Shown here one piece after another: positions 8,703 to 16,152 of a stretch of 64,000 nt of DNA (position 1 is its first letter; every line of letters starts with the position of its first letter). This DNA is from Anaerolinea sp. (GTDB lineage: Bacteria > Chloroflexota > Anaerolineae > Anaerolineales > Anaerolineaceae): the NCBI GenBank assembly GCA_029975055.1, contig JARKPU010000013.1, forward strand, positions 682,001-746,000, in the 5' to 3' direction. The notes beneath the pieces are model-generated. The model saw nothing but the letters and a program-made list of their open reading frames with translations, was not told the DNA's origin and did no database searches. The position numbers were made by a program, and so were the translations under genes.

Positions 8703-10361
8703 ATGGATGTCGTCATTGAATGCCTGGACTGCGGTTCTCAGGCGCCCTTCTCCGCTGCGCAACCCAAGTGCCCGAATTGTGGCAGCCTGTGGCGCGAAGC
8801 TAGATATGACTACGCGAAATTAAAGGCAGAACTCCCCTCCCTCGTCCGCTCACGCCCGTTCGATATCTGGCGCTACCGCGAGCTGCTCCCCGTCCGCGGC
8901 ACCAACCCGGCGCTTTCCCTTGGCGAGGGCGGCACGCCCCTCATCCGCGCCGCCAACCTCGGCATGATGCTCGGCTGCCCGAACCTGTTCATCAAAGATG
9001 AGCGCCAGGGTCCGACCGCTTCCTTCAAGGACCGCCAGGCTTCCATCACCGTGGCGGCCCTGAAAGAAGCCGGCATCGAAGAATTTGTCATCGCCTCCAC
9101 CGGCAATGTCGCCATTTCCTATTCGGCTTATGCCGCCCGCGCATCGATCAAGCTCTGGGCCTTCCTTACCAGCCTTGTGCCCGCCGCGAAGATGCGCGAG
9201 GTGGCCATTTACGGCACGCAGGTGATCAAAATTACAGGTTCATATGACCAGGCCAAAGAGGTAGCCGCCGAATTTGCAAAACAACGCGGCCTCAGCATCG
9301 ACCTTGGCGCGCGGACGATCACCTGCATCGAATCCATGAAGACCATCGCCTTCGAGCTGGCCGAACAGCTCGCCAACCTGCAGGCCCCGGCAGACGGCCC
9401 GGCCTGGCTGGCCCCCGATTGGTACATCCAGGCCGTTTCCGGCGGGATGGGCCCGCTGGGCGTGTTGAAGGGCTTCCAGGAACTCAAGCAGATGGGCCTG
9501 GTGGATAAGGTTCCACGCATCGCTTCCATCCAGGCCGAGGGCTGCGCCCCCATGGTGCATGCCTGGAAGCAGAACAAAGAGACGGCTGCACCGGTGCTCT
9601 CGCCGCATACGCTGATTGCCACCCTTGCCACCGGCAACCCGGGACGCACCTACTCCATGCTCCGTGAGAAGGTGTTGAACGGCCCGGGCGGTACTTTTGA
9701 GTCGGTCAGCGATGCGGAAGCATTCCGCGCCATGCACTTCCTGGCAAAGATGGAAGGGCTGTCCGTCGAACCCGCCGCAGCCGTGGCGTTTGCCGGGCTG
9801 GTCAAGCTGGTGCGCAGCGGGGTGATCAAACCCAACGAAACGGTGGTGATCAATTGCACCGGACACACCATGCCCATCGAGCGCAACATCCTCGGCGAAG
9901 GCTGGTCGCGCGACCTGGTGCTGCCGCAAAGCATGGAAGAAAGCTCGGAGGAGGGGTTACTGGCGGCGCTGACGAAAGTTTCCATCGACCGCTTCCCGCG
10001 CATTGCGATCGTGGATGACCACCCGGATGTGCGCCGGCTCATCCGCCGCATCTTGCAGTCGCAAGGCAATTACACCCTGTTCGAGGCCACCAACGGCCGC
10101 GAAGCCATTGAGCTGGCCAAGCGCGAACTCCCCAACCTGATCATCCTCGACCTGATGATGCCGGAAATGGACGGGTTTGCCGTCATCAACGAACTCAAGA
10201 AAGACCCCGATACCGCCGAGATCCCGGTGATTGTCGTCACTGCCAAAGAACTCACCCCGGCCGAGAGAGACCGCTTGCGCGGGCACATCCAGACGCTCAT
10301 GCAGAAAGGTGATTTTCTGAACGACGAGCTGCTGGATGAGGTGCGCGCGCTCCTCGGTTGA
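8703..10361 (+). CDS. Threonine synthase-like PLP enzyme fused to a response-regulator receiver domain
   Basis: A continuous 552-residue frame with two unrelated parts. Residues 1-410 are a threonine synthase-like fold-type II PLP enzyme. They include a zinc-ribbon N-terminus (Cys7, Cys10, Cys23, Cys26), the probable PLP lysine Lys109 in ASFKDR, a phosphate-binding STGNVA loop (132-137) and a C-terminal NCTGH motif. Threonine synthase converts O-phosphohomoserine to threonine. A Glu/Ser-rich linker (about 408-430) leads to a complete receiver domain (about 432-552) with acidic Asp438/Asp439, phosphoacceptor Asp483 in LDLMMPEMDG and a probable conserved Lys535. All key residues of both halves are present and no frameshift is needed. 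The gene follows the hybrid kinase by 16 bases, so phosphorelay control of the enzyme, or moonlighting of the fold, is plausible but inferred. Confidence 0.9.
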   Translation: MDVVIECLDCGSQAPFSAAQPKCPNCGSLWREARYDYAKLKAELPSLVRSRPFDIWRYRELLPVRGTNPALSLGEGGTPLIRAANLGMMLGCPNLFIKDERQGPTASFKDRQASITVAALKEAGIEEFVIASTGNVAISYSAYAARASIKLWAFLTSLVPAAKMREVAIYGTQVIKITGSYDQAKEVAAEFAKQRGLSIDLGARTITCIESMKTIAFELAEQLANLQAPADGPAWLAPDWYIQAVSGGMGPLGVLKGFQELKQMGLVDKVPRIASIQAEGCAPMVHAWKQNKETAAPVLSPHTLIATLATGNPGRTYSMLREKVLNGPGGTFESVSDAEAFRAMHFLAKMEGLSVEPAAAVAFAGLVKLVRSGVIKPNETVVINCTGHTMPIERNILGEGWSRDLVLPQSMEESSEEGLLAALTKVSIDRFPRIAIVDDHPDVRRLIRRILQSQGNYTLFEATNGREAIELAKRELPNLIILDLMMPEMDGFAVINELKKDPDTAEIPVIVVTAKELTPAERDRLRGHIQTLMQKGDFLNDELLDEVRALLG

Positions 10362-10379
10362 GAAAGGAAAATGTAGCTG

Positions 10380-11333
10380 ATGAAACCGGCCGGCCAGAGA
10401 CAGGGGATTTTCGCCGCGCTGGCATCTGCCCTTTTTCTGGGCGTGATCCCAATCTTTGGCAAGGTCGCCATCGGATCGGGCTTCACCCCGCTCTCGTTGA
10501 TCGCCCTGCGCTCTGGCATCGCCGTGATCTTAATGATCGTGGCGATGGGCCTTTTCAAGCGTAAATTCTTTTATATCTACCCGGTGGGGTTACTCGGCTG
10601 CCTGCTGGCGGGCCTCTTCAACGGCCTTGGATCAATTCTTTACTATTCCGCGCTCAGCCGCCTGGATGCCGGCCTCGGCCAAATGCTCTATTCGTTCTAC
10701 CCGCTCTTCGTGGCCCTCTGGCTGCTGCTCGACCGGCAGGCCATTACCCGCCTGACGGCATTCCGGCTGGGCCTGGCGCTGCCGGCGATGATCCTGCTCA
10801 TGCAGCGCCAAAGCGGGGCGGTGGATCTCATCGGCGGGCTGATGATGCTGGGGTCGGCGGCTCTTTACGGCCTGCACCTCATCATCAACCAGCGCATCCT
10901 TTACGAAGCCCCCGCCCCCACGGTCACGCTCTACACGCTCCTCTCCATGGCCGTCACGGTGGATATTGCTTACCTGCTGTTCGACCGCAGCATTCCTGCC
11001 CCCAATGTGGCCTGGTGGGCTGCTCTCTCGATGGCCTTCATCACCTTCAGTTCGCGCGTCACGCTCTTCGCCGGGGTAAAAAGATTGGGCGGTCTGCAGA
11101 CCGCCCTGCTTGGCCTGGGTGAGGTGTTCATCACCGTCTTGCTTTCGGTTGTCTTCCTGCACGAGCGGCTTTCCAGCCAGCAGTGGCTTGGAGCACTCTT
11201 CCTGGCGATCAGCCTTTCACTGGTCGGGTTCGATCGTATATCGCCTCAGAAACGCATCAGCACCGGCTGGCTCTCCTGGCTTAACCCGCCCACCATTCCC
11301 ACCGGTGAATTCCCCTGGCAATCTCAGCTCTGA
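10380..11333 (+). CDS. EamA/DMT-family transporter
   Basis: A 317-residue integral membrane protein with about ten hydrophobic helices in two repeated halves, the architecture of EamA (DUF6) drug/metabolite exporters. Family members export amino acids, nucleobases or other metabolites; the substrate here is not evident. It starts 18 bases after the threonine synthase-receiver fusion with an AGAAAGGA-like RBS, so it probably belongs to the same transcript. That context makes an amino acid such as threonine or homoserine a reasonable but untested substrate. The soluble C-terminal tail (about 290-317) is Pro-rich. Its 3' end overlaps the convergent response-regulator gene by 10 bases. Confidence 0.85.
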   Translation: MKPAGQRQGIFAALASALFLGVIPIFGKVAIGSGFTPLSLIALRSGIAVILMIVAMGLFKRKFFYIYPVGLLGCLLAGLFNGLGSILYYSALSRLDAGLGQMLYSFYPLFVALWLLLDRQAITRLTAFRLGLALPAMILLMQRQSGAVDLIGGLMMLGSAALYGLHLIINQRILYEAPAPTVTLYTLLSMAVTVDIAYLLFDRSIPAPNVAWWAALSMAFITFSSRVTLFAGVKRLGGLQTALLGLGEVFITVLLSVVFLHERLSSQQWLGALFLAISLSLVGFDRISPQKRISTGWLSWLNPPTIPTGEFPWQSQL

Positions 11334-12061
11334 TCGCTCTCCGCTTCTTCGGGCAGTTCGATCACATATCCTGAGCCGCGCACGTTCTTGATCCACTCAT
11401 CCCACGCGGGCACTACGCTCAATTTCTGCCTCAGCCGGCTGACCACCGGCCTGAGGATCTTCGCGGCTTCTTCGTTATCCACCCGGTACCCCTGGCACAG
11501 GTGAACCAGTTCGGCGTGAGACATCATTTTGCCTTTTTGCTGCATCAAGACGCCCAACAGCCGCGCCTCGGTCGGCGTCAGGCTGATGCCTCCGCTCTCC
11601 CAGGTGATTGTGCGCTTATTAAGGTCCATGCACGATCCGCCCGGCAGAAAGTGGATGTACGCCGGCTTGCCTCCGGCTTCGTTCTTCTCTCGTTCCGCGT
11701 TGCGCCGTTCGATGGCCGAATCGATGCTGGAGAGGATTTGCACAGGCGTCACCGGCTTCAGCAGGTAATCATGCACCCTGAAGCGCAGCGCCTGGATCGC
11801 CGAATCCATCGAACCATGCGCGGTCAGGACGATCACCTGCAGTTCGGGCAGCCGGTCCACTACCACGCGCAGCACATCCAGCCCGCCCATGCCCGGCATG
11901 CGCAAGTCGAGCACCAGCACATCGAATGTATCTTGCTGAAGAATGGTGACCGCCTCGACCCCTGAGCCAACCGCTTTGACGGTGTGACCTTCCAGGCGCA
12001 GGATGTCACCCAGGGTCATGCGGGCGATTTCCTCATCATCAACGATCAAAATTTTGGCCAT
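11324..12061 (-). CDS. Response regulator with receiver and winged-helix DNA-binding domain
   Basis: A 245-residue regulator. The N-terminal receiver has acidic DDE at 8-10, phosphoacceptor Asp52 in LDLRMPG, and the switch Lys in the YLLKP motif near residue 103. The C-terminus (about 150-238) resembles the OmpR/PhoB winged helix, with an LTPTEARLLGVL motif and a final GSGYVI wing. It starts 3 bases after the stop of the sensor kinase on the same strand, so the two form a two-component pair. Target promoters cannot be deduced. The receiver also has features of NtrC-type receivers (the LTAHGSMDSA segment), so the domain pairing is slightly mixed. Confidence 0.9.
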   Translation of the reverse strand: MAKILIVDDEEIARMTLGDILRLEGHTVKAVGSGVEAVTILQQDTFDVLVLDLRMPGMGGLDVLRVVVDRLPELQVIVLTAHGSMDSAIQALRFRVHDYLLKPVTPVQILSSIDSAIERRNAEREKNEAGGKPAYIHFLPGGSCMDLNKRTITWESGGISLTPTEARLLGVLMQQKGKMMSHAELVHLCQGYRVDNEEAAKILRPVVSRLRQKLSVVPAWDEWIKNVRGSGYVIELPEEAESDQS

Positions 12062-12064
12062 CGG

Positions 12065-13666
12065 TTATGCCCCTCGTTCGAGCGGCAGGCGGATCTCGAA
12101 ACACGCGCCTGCACCGTGCTTCCCCGGGATCATAGACAGGCGTCCATCATGCGCCTCGATAATCGTGTAACTGATCGATAATCCTAACCCCGTGCCGGCC
12201 TTCTTGGTGCTGACGAAAGGCTCGAAAATATGCTCGCGGATTTCCGCATCCACTCCAGGCCCCGAATCTTCGACGGTGATCACCGCTTCACCCTTCGCTT
12301 TGCTCACATCAAGCCAGATGCGCTTTTCAGGCAGATTCTCGACCGCATCCATGCTGTTCAAGATCAGGTTGAAAATCACCTGCTGCAATTGGTCTTTCAC
12401 CCCATTGACCTGCGGCATGCCGGGGGCCACCTTCACATCGAGCGTCACGCCCAGGTTCTTCATCTGAGGCGTGAGCAGGTGCACCACGCGCTCGATGACC
12501 ACGCCCAGGTCAATATTCTCCTTCGTCGCCGGGCCCGGGCGGTAAAAATCCAGCATGTGGCGCACCGTGTTCACCAGCCGTTCCAGTTCGCTCTCGGTCA
12601 TGTTCAGGTAGCTGGCGCGCTGGTCTTCGTTGATCTCATCGCGCATCGCCAGGTGGACGCAGTTGCGCACCGATTGCAGGGGGTTGTTGATCTCATGCGC
12701 CAGCGAACTCATCAACCGCCCCACGGCAGCCATCTTTTCTGCCTGGATCAACGCTCGCTGCGATTCCTCCACTTTCCGCACGTATTCCTTCAGATCGGTG
12801 TACAACCGCGCGTTTTCCATCGCCACCACCGATTGGCGGGCGAAGATCACCAACAAATCCAGCTCGGAATCGGAAAAGTTATTCTGCAGCGCATCCCGGC
12901 CGAGAACGAAGTAGAAGCGCTGGTCGTTGCGGATCACCGGCGCGACCATGATCGAGCTCCATCCGAGGCTGCGCATGGCAGGCTGGATGGCAGCATGGTC
13001 TTCCGGCCCGGCAGCGTTTACTACCAGGCCGGTTTGCAGCGTAAACACGAAGCGCAAAATCTGTGCCCAGGCCGGGGTGCCGACCGGGTCCGGGACGGCG
13101 CTCTGGATGATCAGCTTCGGCTCTTTCGAACCGGCGGCAATCTGATATACACAGATCGTTTTTGCCTGGAATGTCCTGATCGCGCCATCCAGGATCAACT
13201 TCTCCAGCGACTCGAGGCTGGTTTCGGCCACGAAAGACTCGCTGAGGTCGAACAACGGTCGCAATGCCTGGGCGCGGGCGGCTTCCTGTTTTTGGCGGCT
13301 GTCGAGCAACACGCGCTGGACGGCCTGGACCAGGTCGGCGGTGTTCTCGAAGGGTTTGAGGATCAGCCCGTCCACGCCTTTGTAGAGCGCCTGGACGGCC
13401 GTATCAACGGTGCCGAAACCGGTCATCACCAGCACGGCCAGGTCGGATTGAATGTCCCGCGAGCGTTCAATCAGTTCGAACCCGTCCATCACGGGCATGC
13501 GAATATCGGCCAGGAGCAGATCGACTTTGCGCGATTCGAGGATTTTTAGCGCCTCCAGCGGGTCTGTGGAAGCAAAGACCTCGTATTGAGCTCGCTCTAG
13601 CAGCCGCTGGCATAACCGGACGATACTACGGTCATCATCAACGATCAAAACAGACGCGCTAGCCAT
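12065..13666 (-). CDS. Receiver-GAF-HisKA-HATPase sensor kinase
   Basis: A soluble kinase of about 533 residues. It begins with a receiver domain (about 1-125, LLADIRMPVMDG), then a GAF domain (about 150-300), a short coiled segment, an H-box (SLAHEINNPLQS) and a HATPase with DSGPGVD and GTGLGLS motifs. The order resembles atypical NtrB-like kinases controlled by an upstream phosphodonor through their own receiver. An in-frame GTG at 13684 exists, but an AGGGAG sequence lies inside that extension at the correct spacing for ATG 13666, so I use the latter. The response regulator follows after 3 bases. The pair converges on the hybrid-kinase operon, and phosphotransfer between the two systems is possible but speculative. 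Confidence 0.9.
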   Translation of the reverse strand: MASASVLIVDDDRSIVRLCQRLLERAQYEVFASTDPLEALKILESRKVDLLLADIRMPVMDGFELIERSRDIQSDLAVLVMTGFGTVDTAVQALYKGVDGLILKPFENTADLVQAVQRVLLDSRQKQEAARAQALRPLFDLSESFVAETSLESLEKLILDGAIRTFQAKTICVYQIAAGSKEPKLIIQSAVPDPVGTPAWAQILRFVFTLQTGLVVNAAGPEDHAAIQPAMRSLGWSSIMVAPVIRNDQRFYFVLGRDALQNNFSDSELDLLVIFARQSVVAMENARLYTDLKEYVRKVEESQRALIQAEKMAAVGRLMSSLAHEINNPLQSVRNCVHLAMRDEINEDQRASYLNMTESELERLVNTVRHMLDFYRPGPATKENIDLGVVIERVVHLLTPQMKNLGVTLDVKVAPGMPQVNGVKDQLQQVIFNLILNSMDAVENLPEKRIWLDVSKAKGEAVITVEDSGPGVDAEIREHIFEPFVSTKKAGTGLGLSISYTIIEAHDGRLSMIPGKHGAGACFEIRLPLERGA

Positions 13667-13814
13667 AAAATCTCCCTGCCCCACCAGCTCAGAGCCGCAG
13701 AGCTATGAACTCTCCGATCCCCCCAGATTCATATTCAGGCTGGAGATTTTTCATCAGCCTTATGTTGGTATTATCCCTCAGATCAGAACGAAAAGGCAAG
13801 CATATTTCACCTGC

Positions 13815-13831
13815 CTGATAGGATTATACCA
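13815..13831 (-). promoter_or_regulatory. Possible extended -10 promoter for the sensor kinase
   Basis: On the minus strand the sequence TGGTATAAT (TG-N-TATAAT) has its TATAAT at 13823-13828. It lies about 155 bases upstream of the kinase ATG. No good -35 is seen at 16-18 bases. This is prediction from consensus only. Confidence 0.35.
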
Positions 13832-13895
13832 ATGAATCAGACAACCCATTTCGATAAAATTGACCGGTATTTCGGATAAACCATTCCGAGGTGTT

Positions 13896-13923
13896 AAACA
13901 AAAATGCCGCCAAAATGCGGCAT
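13896..13923 (-). terminator. Hairpin terminator after tRNA-Leu
   Basis: On the minus strand just past the tRNA 3' end, a 7-bp stem ATGCCGC/GCGGCAT (13917-13923 with 13904-13910) with a 6-base loop is followed by TTTTTG. The position directly after the tRNA suits a Rho-independent terminator. Confidence 0.65.
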
Positions 13924-13927
13924 CGAG

Positions 13928-14009
13928 TGCGCTGGGTGGGAGTTGAACCCACACGCCTTTCGGCACATGGCCCTCAACCATGCCTGTCTGCCAATTCCAG
14001 CACCAGCGC
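13928..14009 (-). tRNA. tRNA-Leu (anticodon GAG)
   Basis: An 82-nt class II tRNA. The acceptor stem GCGCTGG/CCAGCGC pairs perfectly and the discriminator is A. The anticodon stem CATGG/CCATG encloses the loop TTGAGGG, which gives anticodon GAG. A long variable arm and a GGTTCAACTCC-type T arm agree with tRNA-Leu. CCA is not encoded. Confidence 0.93.
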
Positions 14010-14021
14010 GCAAGTGAATGT

Positions 14022-14049
14022 ATTATAATCGGCTCTGTTAGGATGTCAA
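14022..14049 (-). promoter_or_regulatory. Sigma-70-type promoter of tRNA-Leu
   Basis: Minus strand: a perfect -35 TTGACA (14044-14049) and perfect -10 TATAAT (14022-14027) separated by 16 bases, 12 bases before the tRNA 5' end. It is one of the best consensus matches in the window. Confidence 0.8.
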
Positions 14050-14178
14050 GCTAAACTCCTGGGCTCGTGACAATCCTCCTGCTTTTAGGGTGAGCGATGC
14101 ATGCGCGGTTCTGCATTCATACTGGCCGCGCGTTGGGCAGCCTTGACATGTACTCCAATTTATCTCGAAAGGAATCAT

Positions 14179-15207
14179 ATGACGATCATCCTGGATGCCA
14201 TGGGCAGCGATGAGTACCCCGATCCCGAAGTTCAAGGCGCAGTGGATGCGGCGCGCGCCTTCGGCGAGGAAATTATCCTGGTTGGTGATGAAGCCCGTGT
14301 GGGGCCGAAGCTAAAAGCGCTCAATCCGGGCAGCCTGCCGGTGCGGATTGTTCACGCCCCGGACGTCCTCGAAATGACCGATAAGCCCGTCGCGGGCGCC
14401 ACCAAGAAGCCGCAGAACTCGATGGCCGTCGGGCTGGAACTGGTCAAGCAAGGCCAGGGGAGCGCCTTCGTCACCGCCGGGAACACCGGCGGAGCGATGT
14501 TCAACGGCCTGAAAACCCTCGGACGGATCAAAGGCGTGCTCCGGCCGGCGCTCACGGCCCTGTTCCCCACCAAAACCGGGCGCTGTGTGGTGTGTGATAT
14601 CGGTGCCAACGCCGATTGCCGCCCCGAATTCCTGGTGCAATTCGCCGTCCTCGGCAGCCTGTATGCGAAGAAGATGCTCGGCATAGAAACCCCGCGCGTG
14701 GGGCTGCTCTCGAACGGCGAAGAGAGCATGAAAGGCAACCAGCTGGTGAAGGATACTTTCCCGCTGCTCCAGCGGGCGCGCATCAACTTCATTGGCAACG
14801 TCGAAAGCAAAGAGGTCTTCCAGGGCAAGGTGGATGTGGTCGTCACCGATGGCTTCACCGGCAACGTCATGCTGAAGACCTCCGAAGCAGTCAGCCGGTT
14901 GATGATCGATGTGCTGAAGGAAGAACTGCGCTCCAGCCCCGTCACTTCGCTGGGTGCGCTGCTCGCAAAGCCGGCCTTTGGCAAACTGCGCAAGATGCTT
15001 TCGCCGGAAGAAGTGGGCGCAGCGCCGCTGCTGGGCATCGATGGGCTGGTGTTCGTCGGCCACGGCCGCTCGAACGCGCGCGCCATCTTCAGCGCCGTCG
15101 CCGTGGCCCGCCAGGCCGTTCAGGCCGACTTGCTCAGCTCCATGCGCGAGGAAATCCAGGCCAACCTGGCCGCCGTAACCCCCGCTCAGCCCCAAACCGC
15201 ACAATAA
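14179..15207 (+). CDS. plsX: Phosphate acyltransferase PlsX
   Basis: A 342-residue protein matching PlsX, which converts acyl-ACP and phosphate to acyl-phosphate, the acyl donor for glycerol-3-phosphate acylation by PlsY in phospholipid synthesis. Recognisable features are the start ILDAMGSD, the TAGNTGGAM-like segment, CDIGAN, LLSNGEE, FIGNVE and the GFTGNVMLK motif. The longer frame from 14101 is rejected because a GAAAGG RBS sits directly before ATG 14179 and PlsX proteins start at this point. The usual fab neighbours are absent. The following membrane protein gene starts 25 bases later and may be co-transcribed. Confidence 0.95.
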   Translation: MTIILDAMGSDEYPDPEVQGAVDAARAFGEEIILVGDEARVGPKLKALNPGSLPVRIVHAPDVLEMTDKPVAGATKKPQNSMAVGLELVKQGQGSAFVTAGNTGGAMFNGLKTLGRIKGVLRPALTALFPTKTGRCVVCDIGANADCRPEFLVQFAVLGSLYAKKMLGIETPRVGLLSNGEESMKGNQLVKDTFPLLQRARINFIGNVESKEVFQGKVDVVVTDGFTGNVMLKTSEAVSRLMIDVLKEELRSSPVTSLGALLAKPAFGKLRKMLSPEEVGAAPLLGIDGLVFVGHGRSNARAIFSAVAVARQAVQADLLSSMREEIQANLAAVTPAQPQTAQ

Positions 15208-15232
15208 CCCCTCACGAAAGATCGGACCTTCG

Positions 15233-15967
15233 ATGAAGATTGTCATTGACCAGAAAAAAGTCAACCGTAACCGGAAGATCGGCCAATACACCTCGCTGGC
15301 AGCGCTGGTTGTGCTCCTGGGTGGGTTCGTCATCGCCATCAGCCAGATCCTCACCACCTTCAACACACAATCTACCGCGCCGGTGCTTGACGAACGCATG
15401 TTGATGTACTCTTACCTGGCCATGTTCCTCGGGCTGGCCCTCACTCAGGTGAGCCTCTACTTTGGTAACCGCTGGGGCCGGAAGATCACCATCGACCAGG
15501 CCATCAGCAACAGCTTGAAGGGACTGGATGACCGCTACACCCTGTACCATTACACGGCGCCTGTCCCGCATCTGCTGGTAGGGCCGGCCGGGGTGTGGGT
15601 GATCACGCCCATGTACCAGGCCGGGACAATCACCTACGAGGGCAACCGCTTCCGCCAAAGCGGGGTGCGCTTTTTCTCGCGCCTTTTCGGGCAGGAGGGC
15701 ATCGGCCGGCCCGACCTTGAGGCACGCGCCTACCTGGAGGACCTCATCCGCTTCATGCAAAAACGCCTGGGAGACGCGACAACCGTCGAGCCGGGCGTGG
15801 TGATCGTCTTCACCAATGAAAAGGCCTCGCTGCAGGCCGAAAACTCTCCCTACCCTGCCCTCATGGCCGATAAACTCAAGGATTTCATCCGCCGCAAGGC
15901 CAAGGAGCAGCCCGCCACGGCCGATGACCTCCAGCCGCTGCTGGCCGAGCTCCCTCAACCGGAGTGA
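15233..15967 (+). CDS. Membrane protein with a degenerate NERD-like domain
   Basis: A 244-residue protein with two N-terminal membrane helices (about 18-42 and 56-78) and a cytoplasmic part of about 150 residues. Residues 95-125 resemble the core of nuclease-related NERD domains, where a predicted strand carries LLVGPAGVWVIT. In typical NERD proteins a catalytic-like Glu/Lys pair follows; here the equivalent position reads TPMY, so nuclease activity is doubtful. The function is unknown. It lies 25 bases after plsX on the same strand, and a strong hairpin terminator follows directly. The family assignment is moderate because similarity is limited to this core. Confidence 0.6.
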   Translation: MKIVIDQKKVNRNRKIGQYTSLAALVVLLGGFVIAISQILTTFNTQSTAPVLDERMLMYSYLAMFLGLALTQVSLYFGNRWGRKITIDQAISNSLKGLDDRYTLYHYTAPVPHLLVGPAGVWVITPMYQAGTITYEGNRFRQSGVRFFSRLFGQEGIGRPDLEARAYLEDLIRFMQKRLGDATTVEPGVVIVFTNEKASLQAENSPYPALMADKLKDFIRRKAKEQPATADDLQPLLAELPQPE

Positions 15968-15979
15968 ATGGGAAAAGCA

Positions 15980-16009
15980 CAGGGCTGCACAATTGTGCAG
16001 CCCTGTTTT
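15980..16009 (+). terminator. Hairpin terminator after the NERD-like gene
   Basis: A perfect 11-bp stem CAGGGCTGCAC/GTGCAGCCCTG (15980-15990 with 15995-16005), a 4-base AATT loop, then TTTT. It lies 13 bases past the stop codon. Confidence 0.88.
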
Positions 16010-16025
16010 GAGCAAGAAGAGTGTA

Positions 16026-16129
16026 TAAGGGACTGTCTAAATAGAACCTTCTCTCGATCGAACCGGCATAAATCGGGGGGGCGGACTTGCGTGTCCGCCC
16101 CCCCTTCTTAGACAGTCTTTTCAACCTTA
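16026..16129. repeat. Nested inverted repeat between convergent genes (terminator or MITE-like)
   Basis: The outer arms GACTGTCTAA (16031-16040) and TTAGACAGTC (16108-16117) are perfect complements, and partial complementarity extends to TAAGG (16026-16030) and CCTTA (16125-16129). An inner 12-bp GC-only stem, G7CGGAC (16075-16086) with GTCCGC7 (16093-16104), has a 6-base loop. The element lies between the plsX/NERD unit and the rluB gene. It could be a bidirectional terminator. The terminal GACTGTCTAA motif also resembles insertion-sequence ends, so a small non-autonomous element is possible, but no target duplication is clear. Confidence 0.6.
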
Positions 16130-16152
16130 CTCTTGAGGCTGCCCCGTGCGTT

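Noticed and set aside
12230..13549. A 439-codon plus-strand open frame opposite the receiver-GAF kinase
   Set aside because: Shadow of the kinase; rich in His, Arg and Gln, with no recognisable domain.
14143..14148. A perfect TTGACA upstream of plsX as its -35
   Set aside because: No acceptable -10 lies at 15-19 bases; the sequence there is CGAAAG, part of the RBS region.
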